A stretch of DNA of 64,000 nucleotides from Yinghuangia elevatio. Its GTDB lineage: Bacteria > Actinomycetota > Actinomycetes > Streptomycetales > Streptomycetaceae. Of the stretch, positions 8,902 to 16,035 are shown one piece after another. Position 1 is the stretch's first letter. Every line of letters begins with the position of its first letter. Below the pieces are notes generated by a model. The model saw only the letters and a program-made list of their open reading frames with translations. It did no database searches and had not been told where the DNA came from. The translations under genes and the position numbers were made by a program. The stretch is taken from contig NZ_JBEZFP010000009.1 in the NCBI RefSeq assembly GCF_040649515.1, forward strand, positions 1 to 64,000, in the 5' to 3' direction.

Positions 8902-8927
8902 CCGCGGCCGCTCGATCACAGACAGAA

Positions 8928-8972
8928 GCCCCGAGGGCCGTCACGCGCGTTGCGTGCGAGGGCTCTCGGGGC
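8928..8972. terminator. Bidirectional terminator
   Basis: Inverted repeat GCCCCGAGGGCC (8928-8939) with GGCTCTCGGGGC (8961-8972), 12 bp with one wobble pair, between converging helD-like and lipoprotein genes. Confidence 0.65.
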
Positions 8973-8989
8973 CCGGCGTACGAGGCCGA

Positions 8990-9595
8990 CTACTTGAGCT
9001 TGGCGGTCAGCTTCGCGCCATCGTCGCGCACGATGATGCACTGGAGAGTGCGGTCGCCGCTCGTCCAGGAGGAGAACTGCGGGTAGTAGAAGCTGAACGT
9101 CAGCGCGCTCGCGTTGGACTGCCGGTTGATGATCGGCATGACCTCGTCCTCGCACTTCGACTCGATGGACGCCTCGAAGTCCGGCGACGTGGGGGACGGG
9201 CTGTCCGGCAGCGTGACGATCGCGCCGACCTCGCCCATGTGCGGGCCGGAGCACGACTTCTTGCTGATATCGCCGCTGGACGAGGTGTCGATGCATTCGC
9301 CCTCTTCGAGGTCGACCGCCTCGACCTCGTCCGTCGACGACGTCGCGCCACCGGTGGGCTTCGACGAGGAACTGGTCGGCCGCTTCGTGCTCGTGGGCAG
9401 GTCGCTCGGGTCCGGGATGTCGATGTCCGGGATGTCGATCTTCGGGACGGAGAACGTCGGCATCGGCGGCGGGGTGAGCGACTTGTTGTCGTCGTCGCCG
9501 TTGCAAGCGGTCAGCATCGCCATGGCGACGACCCCGGAGGCGGCCACGGCGGTAACACGTATCGCGGACTTACGAGGGGAGCGGAAAGCATGCAT
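8990..9595 (-). CDS. Septum_form-domain lipoprotein
   Basis: A 201-aa lipoprotein. The signal peptide ends in the lipobox LTAC (near residue 31), followed by an Asp/Pro/Ser/Thr-rich linker with IDIPDIDIPDPSD repeats. The C-terminal domain has DLEEGECID, KKSCSGPHMGEVGAIVTLP and further Cys residues (CEDE, LQCIIV), the pattern of the actinobacterial septum-formation (Septum_form) family with two probable disulfides. The start at 9595 gives a normal signal peptide; an upstream in-frame ATG at 9709 would place 38 extra residues before it. It probably acts on the outer face of the membrane. Despite the family name, a role in division is not demonstrated by sequence. Confidence 0.75.
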   Translation of the reverse strand: MHAFRSPRKSAIRVTAVAASGVVAMAMLTACNGDDDNKSLTPPPMPTFSVPKIDIPDIDIPDPSDLPTSTKRPTSSSSKPTGGATSSTDEVEAVDLEEGECIDTSSSGDISKKSCSGPHMGEVGAIVTLPDSPSPTSPDFEASIESKCEDEVMPIINRQSNASALTFSFYYPQFSSWTSGDRTLQCIIVRDDGAKLTAKLK

Positions 9596-9751
9596 AGGGG
9601 GACGAAAACCTCTCGTGGTGGAGTGGACCCACCCGAGTCTGGTGCCGTCGGCTACCCCATGTCCGAGGGAGGCAACCCTTGATTTCCGGGAATGCCTGTG
9701 AGATGTCACGCGCTCAAGCGGTGTCCGCGAACCGCGAGCCTGCTCCGTGAC

Positions 9752-9791
9752 TACAAGTGCTTTGTATCACAACTTTCCTGACGTTGTATCA
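9752..9791. promoter_or_regulatory. TTGTATCA direct repeats, candidate operator
   Basis: TTGTATCA occurs at 9762-9769 and again at 9784-9791, 22 bp apart (two helical turns). The first also forms an inverted repeat with TACAA at 9752-9756. The AT-rich patch stands out in this GC-rich DNA and lies upstream of the Septum_form lipoprotein gene. Binding by a regulator is inferred. Confidence 0.4.
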
Positions 9792-9845
9792 ATCGTGTAG
9801 CAGAAGAAACGCATCTCCTCCGGCACTTGCTCCCGCAGAAGGCAA

Positions 9846-9896
9846 ACCCGCCCCGATGCCCATGCGTTCGAACTCGCATTGAACAACGGGGCGGGT
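9846..9896 (-). terminator. Terminator of the aldo-keto reductase gene
   Basis: ACCCGCCCCG (9846-9855) pairs perfectly with CGGGGCGGGT (9887-9896). The loop contains a second small stem (ATGCG/CGCAT). It lies just beyond the stop codon of the minus-strand reductase at 9907. Confidence 0.6.
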
Positions 9897-9906
9897 ATGA
9901 ACCGCG

Positions 9907-10878
9907 TCAGTACCGGGTGCCTTCGGGCGCGGGCAGCGCGTCGAGGTCCGCCAAGTCGGCGGCACTCAGGACGACATCGGACGCCCCGGCGTTGTCGGCG
10001 AGGTACTTCGGCGTCTTGGTGCCGGGGATCGGCACGACGTACTCGCCCTGCGCGCGGACCCACGCGAGCGCGACCTGCGCCGGGGTGGCGCCGAGGCGGT
10101 CGGCGATGGCGCGTACGGCCGCTACGAGGGCCTGGTTCGCGGCGATCGCGTCGGCCTGGAAGCGCGGCAGCCCGCGGCGCCAGTCGCCCTCGGGCAGGTC
10201 GTCCACGGTGGCGAAGTTCCCGGTCAGGAAGCCGCGGCCGAGCGGCGAGAACGGCAGGAACGCGATGCCCTGCGCGTTGCAGTACGGCACCACCTCGGCG
10301 AGCGCGTCCCGCGTCCACAGCGAGAGTTCGCTCTGCACCGAGGCGACCGGGTGCACCGCCTGCGCGCGCTTGATCTCCTCGACGCTCACCTCGGACAGCC
10401 CGATCCGCCGCGCCTTGCCCGCGGCCACGACCTCGGCGAGCGCACCCCAGGTCTCCTCGACGGGCACCTCGGGGTCGACGCGGTGGAGCTGGTAGAGGTC
10501 GACGTGGTCGGTGCCGAGGCGCCGCAGGCTCTCGTCGATCGAGCGGCGCACGTGCTCCGGCTTCCCGTTGAAGCGCATCGCCCGCATGCCGGCCCCGCGC
10601 TCGCCCTCGGGCTTGGTCTCCAGGCCGACCTTGGTGGCCAGCACGACCCGGTCGCGGATGCCGGCGAGGCCGCGCCCGACCAACTCCTCGTTGGTGTACG
10701 GGCCGTAGACGTCGGCGGTGTCGATCAACGTCACCCCGAGCTCGACCGCCCGGTGCAGAACGCCGATCGACGTCTCGTCGTCACGCCCGGCGGGGTCGTA
10801 CGCGTGTGTCATGCCCATGCAGCCGAGTCCGATGACGCCGACGACGGGGCCGTCGCTGCCGAGCGTGGTGGTCTTCAT
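9907..10878 (-). CDS. Aldo/keto reductase
   Basis: NADPH-dependent carbonyl reductase of the AKR superfamily, 323 aa, a TIM barrel. The catalytic tetrad is complete: D53, Y58, K83 and H132 (LYQLH). The C-terminal VPIPGTKTPKYLADN is the usual cofactor-binding segment. It resembles the YghZ/AKR13-like group of general xenobiotic aldehyde and ketone reductases. The ATG at 10878 has GGGAGC upstream and gives the conserved short N-terminus MKTTTLG. It lies 147 bp downstream of the monooxygenase operon on the same strand and may act with it, although the gap allows separate transcription. Confidence 0.87.
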   Translation of the reverse strand: MKTTTLGSDGPVVGVIGLGCMGMTHAYDPAGRDDETSIGVLHRAVELGVTLIDTADVYGPYTNEELVGRGLAGIRDRVVLATKVGLETKPEGERGAGMRAMRFNGKPEHVRRSIDESLRRLGTDHVDLYQLHRVDPEVPVEETWGALAEVVAAGKARRIGLSEVSVEEIKRAQAVHPVASVQSELSLWTRDALAEVVPYCNAQGIAFLPFSPLGRGFLTGNFATVDDLPEGDWRRGLPRFQADAIAANQALVAAVRAIADRLGATPAQVALAWVRAQGEYVVPIPGTKTPKYLADNAGASDVVLSAADLADLDALPAPEGTRY

Positions 10879-11025
10879 GCGGTGCTCCCTGGGATCCGGG
10901 TGGGATGCGGTACGCGACCCAGCCTCCCCCTTTGAGCGCACTCGAAGTCAAGCGACACTCGGCGAGGGCGCACTGCAACCACCACGACGGCACAGCCCGG
11001 CGGCGGGCGGGCCGGTGTGGGCCGA

Positions 11026-12231
11026 CTACGTGGCGCGTGCCTGCACCGGCGGGCCGCCGACCGCCGCCCGGCACAGGTCGCGAAGCGGGGTCGTCACGGA
11101 CGCGGGGCGTTCGGTCAGGACCATGTGGCCGCAGCCGGTCTCGACGGTCAGTTCCGCGTGCGCCAGTTCGGCCGCGAGGCGCTTGCTGTGGCCGACGGGC
11201 GTGAGCTTGTCGAGGTCACCGACGACGATACGCACCGGGACCGAGGACAACGCGGCCAGTTGGCCGGACTGGTCGTGCGCGGCGAGGGCCGGGAAGTAGC
11301 CGCACACCGCCTCGGCCGACGTGTTGTAGATCATCCAGGCGCACGAACGCACCGCCGCCTCGTCCGCGCCCGGGCCGAACAGGCCCCGCCTGACCGCCCG
11401 CAGGTGGGCTTTGGTCTGCGGGCCCGGCAGCAGCCGCCGGCCCCGCGCGAACGCCGACGGACGCCGCTCGCCGAAGGCGAAGAACCGCATCCCGGCCCGT
11501 CCCCGGAGCCGGTCCCGCAGCGGGAACGGCGGCGCCTGGGGGACGAGGTCGCCGCCCGAGGTGCCGACCAGCAGTACCCCGGCCACGCGTTCGCCGAACA
11601 GCTCCGGGTGCGCGGCGGCCAGCGCCATGATGGTCATGCCGCCCATCGAGTGCCCGCCGAGGACGACCGGCCCCGTCGGCGCCGTCGCGTCGAGGATGTC
11701 CACCAGGTCCTCGGCCAACTGATCGACGGAGAACGGCCGGGCCAGCCCCGAGCTGGAACGGCCGTGGCCGCGCTGGTCGTACGTCACCACCCGCACGGAC
11801 GCCCCGGGGTCCTCGGCGAGTGCCCGGGCCGGTGCCGTCCATGCGCCGTGCGTGAGGGTCCAGCCGTGCGCGAGCACGACGGTGACCGCGGCGTCGGACG
11901 CGCCGTACTCGACGACGTGCAGGGCCGCGCCGTCGCGGGCCAGGACCACGCGGATGCGGCGTACCGGCGCGGGCGACGCCGGGGTGCGTGCGGCAGGGAT
12001 CTCGGGCGTGCCGGGAGCGACGGCAACGGCCTTCTCCGCGAGGGGAGTTACGTCCGCCGCACCGCGCGCGGTCTTCGGGACGGGAACGGCCTTCCTCGGC
12101 TTGCTCCGGCCCACGGCACGGGCGGCCTTCTTCGCGGGCATCCCGGGCTGCTGCTTCGCGGGCTGCGTCGCCTCGGCGGCCTTCGCGGGCGGCGTGACCT
12201 CGTCGGGGGCGGGTGAGCTCACATCGGTCAT
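11026..12231 (-). CDS. Alpha/beta hydrolase with long basic N-terminal tail
   Basis: A 401-aa protein with an alpha/beta-hydrolase fold from about residue 95. HGWTLTHGAW is the oxyanion region, GGHSMGG the nucleophile elbow, VGDLDKLTP the acid and ETGCGHMV the catalytic His. It is likely an esterase or lipase. The first 90 residues are Ala/Pro/Lys-rich and disordered (AKKAARAVGRSKPRKAVPVP) with no signal peptide, an unusual addition. It is the third gene of the BVMO-SDR-hydrolase operon, 36 bp after the SDR. A Baeyer-Villiger ester product would be a logical substrate (inference), as proposed for LipR beside MymA in mycobacteria. Confidence 0.83.
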   Translation of the reverse strand: MTDVSSPAPDEVTPPAKAAEATQPAKQQPGMPAKKAARAVGRSKPRKAVPVPKTARGAADVTPLAEKAVAVAPGTPEIPAARTPASPAPVRRIRVVLARDGAALHVVEYGASDAAVTVVLAHGWTLTHGAWTAPARALAEDPGASVRVVTYDQRGHGRSSSGLARPFSVDQLAEDLVDILDATAPTGPVVLGGHSMGGMTIMALAAAHPELFGERVAGVLLVGTSGGDLVPQAPPFPLRDRLRGRAGMRFFAFGERRPSAFARGRRLLPGPQTKAHLRAVRRGLFGPGADEAAVRSCAWMIYNTSAEAVCGYFPALAAHDQSGQLAALSSVPVRIVVGDLDKLTPVGHSKRLAAELAHAELTVETGCGHMVLTERPASVTTPLRDLCRAAVGGPPVQARAT

Positions 12232-12267
12232 CTGACGACTCCTGACGGATGAGGGGGCGGAGGCGCG

Positions 12268-13284
12268 CTAACTGCCGGTCGCGGGGCGGGTGGTGGTCCC
12301 GGTCGGGGGAGCGGCCGAGGGCTCGGCGAGTACGGGCTCGGCGGCCCTTGTCTCGGCGGCCTGCGTCTCGGCGGCCTGCGTCTCGGTGGCCTGTGTCCCG
12401 GCGGCCTGCGTCGCGGCGGCCTTGGCCCCGGCGGACGTCGACGCCGGAGCGGGGGCGCCCGTCTCCAGGGACGACCGGCCGGAGAACGTGCGAACCAGCG
12501 GCTCGATGCCGGCGCCCAGCAGACGCTGTCCGACGTCGATCAGCGTCGCGTCCGGGCCGACGAAGATCCGCGCCCGGTTGCGCTTCACGCCGCGCACGAT
12601 GATGCGCGCGGCGCGCTCCGGCGAGGTGCGGGCGACCTTGTCGAACTCGTCGGCAAGCGTGTCGACTTCACGGTTGCCCGCGGCCCGTGCGCGGCGCGCG
12701 ATGTTGGTCTTGACGCCGCCCGGGTGCACCGTCGTGACCCGGACACCGGACCCGGACATGCGCATCTCCTGGCGCAGCGACTCGGTGAAGCCGCGCACCG
12801 CGTACTTGGCCGCGCAGTAGGCACTCTGGGTCGGGATGCCCATCAGGCCGAAGACGCTGGAGATGTTGACCAGGTGCGCGTCGCGGGCGCGGCGCAGGTG
12901 GGGCAGGAATGCCTTGGTCCCGTGGGCGACTCCCCAGAAGTTGACGCCCATCAGCCACTCGAAGTCGTCCCAGTCCATCTCCTCCACGGAGGCGGTCAGC
13001 GCGACACCCGCGTTGTTGACGACGAGGTTGACCGTGCCGAACTGGCCCGCGGTCTCGTCCGCCCATGCCTGCACCGCGTGCCGGTCGGCGACGTCGACCC
13101 GGCTCGCCGCCGTTTCGCTCGCGCCGTGGCCGAGTGCGACCGCGGCGGTTTCGCGTACGGCTTCCTCGTCGACGTCGGACAGTGCCAGCCGGGCGCCGTG
13201 CCGGGCGAGTTCGTACGCGAGCGCGCGTCCGATACCCGATCCGGCACCCGTGATCGCGGCGACCTTGCCGGCGAACTCCCGCAC
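12268..13284 (-). CDS. SDR oxidoreductase with repetitive C-terminal tail
   Basis: Short-chain dehydrogenase, 338 aa. TGAGSGIG is at residues 12-19, then NNAG, a catalytic Ser in NISSVFG and SAYCAAK as the active-site YxxxK. D37 (ALSDVD) suggests NAD(H). The family domain ends near residue 270; the remaining roughly 65 residues are Ala/Thr/Glu-rich with pentapeptide repeats of the AAETQ type, encoded by a 15-bp tandem repeat. It begins immediately after the monooxygenase stop codon, so the two are translationally close and surely cotranscribed. It resembles the SadH-like SDR beside MymA (family knowledge). The substrate is probably an alcohol or ketone of the same pathway. Confidence 0.85.
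   Translation of the reverse strand: MREFAGKVAAITGAGSGIGRALAYELARHGARLALSDVDEEAVRETAAVALGHGASETAASRVDVADRHAVQAWADETAGQFGTVNLVVNNAGVALTASVEEMDWDDFEWLMGVNFWGVAHGTKAFLPHLRRARDAHLVNISSVFGLMGIPTQSAYCAAKYAVRGFTESLRQEMRMSGSGVRVTTVHPGGVKTNIARRARAAGNREVDTLADEFDKVARTSPERAARIIVRGVKRNRARIFVGPDATLIDVGQRLLGAGIEPLVRTFSGRSSLETGAPAPASTSAGAKAAATQAAGTQATETQAAETQAAETRAAEPVLAEPSAAPPTGTTTRPATGS
12350..12424 (-). repeat. 15-bp tandem repeat inside the SDR tail
   Basis: Five consecutive 15-bp units (plus-strand consensus GTCTCGGCGGCCTGC) at 12350, 12365, 12380, 12395 and 12410, diverging slightly. They encode Ala/Thr/Glu/Gln pentapeptides. The period is a multiple of three, so unit gain or loss would keep the frame. 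Confidence 0.75.
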
Positions 13285-13285
13285 G

Positions 13286-14854
13286 TCAGACTCCTTCTGT
13301 CGGCGCGGCGACGGACGCCGCGGTCGGCCGGGGCTCGCGTACCTGGTCCCAGCGGCGTGCCCGGTGCCCGGCAGGCGAGAACCTGCGGTTCATCCACATG
13401 AACTTCCACACGAAGTCCGGCCAGAGCGTGGTGTTCTTGCCGGTACGCGAGTCCAGGTACCAACTGTCGCAGCCGCCCGTGACCCACACCGTGCCGTCGA
13501 GCTTGGCGTGCAACCGTGCGTTGTAGGCGTCCTGCGCGGCGCGCGTCACGTCGAGGTCGGCGATGTCGTGGCGGTCCATCTGGCGGATGGCGTCGACCGC
13601 GTACTTGATCTGCGCCTCGATCACCAGCGTCATCGAGGAGTGCCCGAGACCGGAGTTCGGGCCGATGACGAAGAACAGGTTGGGGAATCCCGCGGTCGTG
13701 GCGCTCTGATGGGCGGCCATGCCGTCCTTCCACGCGTCGGCGAGCAGCACGCCGTCGCGGCCGGTGATCATGTGCGCCATCGGCATGTCGGTGGCCTGGA
13801 ACCCGGTGCCCAGGATGATCGCGTCGCAGGGGCGTTCGACACCGTCGGCGGTGACCACCGAGTTCGCCCGGACCTCGGCGATGCGGTCGGTGACCACGTC
13901 GACGTTGTCCTGTTCGAGCGAGGGGTAGTAGTCGTTCGAGAGCAGGATGCGCTTGCAGCCGATGGTGAAGTCGGGCGTCAGCTTGGCGCGCAGTTCCTGG
14001 TCGCGGACACCCCGCCTCAGGTGCATGCGCGCGATGCCTTCGATGCGCTTGACCATGCCGGGGTGCTTGCCGTTGAAGCCGAGCCAGAAGGTCTCGCGCC
14101 CCCAGAACAGGCCCAGCCGCACGGCCTTTTGCAGCGGCGGCACCGCCTTGTAGAGCGCGCGTTCGGTCCCGGTGAGGGCACGGTCGGTGCGCGGCATGAT
14201 CCACGGCGCGGTGCGCTGGTAGAGGTCGAGGTGCGCGACGCGGGGCTGGATCTGCGGCACGAACTGGATCGCGGACGCGCCCGTGCCGATCACCGCGACA
14301 CGCTTGCCGCGCAGGTCGTAGCCGTGGTTCCAGCGCGACGAATGGAAGATCTCACCCTCGAACGCGGTGGTGAGCCCCTTGATGTCGGGGTACGAGGGCT
14401 CACTGAGCGGACCGCCGCCCGCGAGCAGCACGTTGGCGGTCAGCGGGCCCCGGGACGTCTCCAACTCCCACAGCGATGCCGCGTCGTTCCACCGCGCCGC
14501 GCGTACCTCGTGCTCGAACCGCAGGTAGGGGAGCAGCCCGAACTCGCGGGCGCAGCGCCGCAGGTACTCCTGGATCTCGGGTTGCGGCGAGAAGGACCGT
14601 GACCACGTCGGGTTCGGCGCGAACGAGAACGAGTAGAGGTTGGACGGGACGTCGCAGCAGGCGCCCGGGTACGTGTTGTCGCGCCACGTCCCCCCGACGT
14701 CCGCGCCGCGCTCCAGAATGACGAAGTCCTCGATGCCGTAGCGCAGGAGGCGGGCTCCCGCGCCGAGGCCGGAGAACCCGCCGCCGATGACGGCGACGCG
14801 GACGTGCGGGACCGGTGGCTCCGCGGAGGAGCCGTGGGGAGGCTGTGTCGGCAA
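13286..14854 (-). CDS. Baeyer-Villiger-type flavin monooxygenase
   Basis: FAD/NADPH monooxygenase of 522 aa. FAD motif GGGFSGLG is at about residues 24-31, the BVMO fingerprint (FxGxxxHxxxW, F165 to W175) reads FEGEIFHSSRW, and the NADPH motif GTGASA is at about 190-195. DVGGTWRDNTYPGACCDVPS is the usual post-FAD segment. Such enzymes insert oxygen into ketones or oxidise soft heteroatoms. No ATG or GTG lies in a sensible place: the best start is TTG at 14854, with GGAGAAG about 3 nt upstream. An ATG at 14971 would sit upstream of the promoter and overlap the TetR gene. It is first in an operon with an SDR and a hydrolase, opposite a TetR gene. Confidence 0.87.
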   Translation of the reverse strand: MPTQPPHGSSAEPPVPHVRVAVIGGGFSGLGAGARLLRYGIEDFVILERGADVGGTWRDNTYPGACCDVPSNLYSFSFAPNPTWSRSFSPQPEIQEYLRRCAREFGLLPYLRFEHEVRAARWNDAASLWELETSRGPLTANVLLAGGGPLSEPSYPDIKGLTTAFEGEIFHSSRWNHGYDLRGKRVAVIGTGASAIQFVPQIQPRVAHLDLYQRTAPWIMPRTDRALTGTERALYKAVPPLQKAVRLGLFWGRETFWLGFNGKHPGMVKRIEGIARMHLRRGVRDQELRAKLTPDFTIGCKRILLSNDYYPSLEQDNVDVVTDRIAEVRANSVVTADGVERPCDAIILGTGFQATDMPMAHMITGRDGVLLADAWKDGMAAHQSATTAGFPNLFFVIGPNSGLGHSSMTLVIEAQIKYAVDAIRQMDRHDIADLDVTRAAQDAYNARLHAKLDGTVWVTGGCDSWYLDSRTGKNTTLWPDFVWKFMWMNRRFSPAGHRARRWDQVREPRPTAASVAAPTEGV

Positions 14855-14898
14855 GGTCTTCTCCGGCGCTCGGTCGGGCCTGGCGTGCGGGCAGCACG

Positions 14899-14928
14899 AC
14901 CCTAGGAAGATTACTGAACGGTAGTCAA
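14899..14928 (-). promoter_or_regulatory. Promoter of the monooxygenase operon
   Basis: On the minus strand TTGACT (14923-14928) and TAGGGT (14899-14904) are separated by 18 bp, close to the housekeeping-sigma consensus, about 45 nt before the TTG start. An imperfect inverted repeat, ATTGACTACCGTTCAGTAAT, overlaps the -35 and is the probable TetR site (inference). Confidence 0.6.
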
Positions 14929-14948
14929 TAGTTTGCGCCGGACCTCCG

Positions 14949-14954
14949 TACACT
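14949..14954 (+). promoter_or_regulatory. -10 box of the TetR gene, leaderless type
   Basis: TACACT ends 7 nt before the ATG at 14962, with no Shine-Dalgarno sequence. Confidence 0.5.
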
Positions 14955-14961
14955 GTCCGGC

Positions 14962-15579
14962 ATGCCCGCACCCCGACGCACCCGCCTGACCCCGGATCAG
15001 CGGCGAGCGCAGCTGCTGCTCCTGGGCCGTGAACTGCTCGGATCCCGCACGCTGGACGAGCTCTCGATCGACGAACTCGCCGAACGGGCCGGGATCTCGC
15101 GCGGCCTCATGTTCCACTACTTCAAGTCGAAGCAGGGCTTCCACCGGGCCGTGGTGGAGGCCGCGTGCGAGGACTTCCTCGCGCACACCGCCCCCGACCC
15201 CGCGCTGGAGCCGCTCGCCCGCCTGCACGCCGTGCTGGGCGCTTTCGTCGACTACGTCCTCGACCACCGTGCCACCTACGTCTCCCTGGTCCGCGGCGCC
15301 GCGAGCGCCGACGAGACAGTACGCGAACACGTCGAGGCCGCCCGCCGCACCCAGGCGGCACGCATTCTCGCCGGATGCGCGGAGCTGGGCCTCGACGACA
15401 CACCGCTGCTGCGTACCGCCGCCCGCGCGTGGGTGGTCTTCGCCGAGGAGACCGTGGTGGCCTGGCAGGACCAGGACCCCGCGGAGGACCGCGCCGCCCT
15501 GGCCCAGTTCCTCGAGCGCACCCTCGTCGGCGTGCTGAGCTGCGTCGATCCCGCCGCCGACGTGTTGTCCCGGGCCTGA
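14962..15579 (+). CDS. TetR-family repressor of the monooxygenase operon
   Basis: A 205-aa TetR-type protein. The N-terminal helix-turn-helix is at residues 33-58 (LSIDELAERAGISRGLMFHY, then FKSKQGFHRAVVEA) and an all-helical ligand-binding domain follows. The gene is divergent from the BVMO-SDR-hydrolase operon, and their start regions are about 110 bp apart, so local repression with release by a hydrophobic substrate is the simple model (inference). The ATG at 14962 is preceded by a -10 box at leaderless spacing. Confidence 0.85.
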   Translation: MPAPRRTRLTPDQRRAQLLLLGRELLGSRTLDELSIDELAERAGISRGLMFHYFKSKQGFHRAVVEAACEDFLAHTAPDPALEPLARLHAVLGAFVDYVLDHRATYVSLVRGAASADETVREHVEAARRTQAARILAGCAELGLDDTPLLRTAARAWVVFAEETVVAWQDQDPAEDRAALAQFLERTLVGVLSCVDPAADVLSRA

Positions 15580-15668
15580 ACGGGAACCTTCGCCCCGTCC
15601 CGGCAACCAGGCGGACGACGAGCGGCGGGGCCGACGGCCACGTCGGCGGCGAGGCGGAGGAGCACGGC

Positions 15669-15986
15669 ATGAGCACGACCCGGTACGAGGTGGCCCAGCA
15701 GGTCCGCGGACAGGAGGGCGCGACCTGCGCACACCTCGACCAGGTGCGTTCTGTCGCCCCCAGCTCGATGGACGGCTGCCAGGACTGCCTCAAGTCGGGC
15801 GGCACCTGGGCGCAGTTGCGTGTCTGCCTGTCCTGCGGGTACGTCGGCTGCTGCGACAACTCGCCCCGCCGACATGCCACCGGCCACTGGCAGGGCGCCC
15901 GGCACGCCCTCATCCGCTCCTTCGAGCCGGGCGAGGAATGGGGCTGGTGCTACGAGGACCAACTGTTCCTGCTGCCACGCAACTAG
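15669..15986 (+). CDS. UBP-type zinc-finger protein
   Basis: A 105-aa protein consisting almost entirely of a zf-UBP domain. Ligand candidates run from CAHLDQV (C20, H22) through CQDC (37/40) and CLSCGYVGCC (53/56/61/62) to HATGHWQGARHALI. In eukaryotes the domain binds free ubiquitin tails; bacterial stand-alone copies are common in actinomycetes and have no established partner. The ATG at 15669 has GGAGG 8 nt upstream. It follows the TetR gene by 89 bp on the same strand. Function unknown. Confidence 0.82.
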   Translation: MSTTRYEVAQQVRGQEGATCAHLDQVRSVAPSSMDGCQDCLKSGGTWAQLRVCLSCGYVGCCDNSPRRHATGHWQGARHALIRSFEPGEEWGWCYEDQLFLLPRN

Positions 15987-16035
15987 CGGGGGCGTCGGCA
16001 CGTGCCCGTGTCCGGAAGCGCCGCGCGGGGGGCCC

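Noticed and set aside
6091..8919. A 942-codon open frame on the minus strand opposite the HelD-like gene
   Set aside because: It is an antisense shadow of strongly biased GC codons; it lacks recognisable motifs and the plus strand encodes a complete helicase with ordered motifs.
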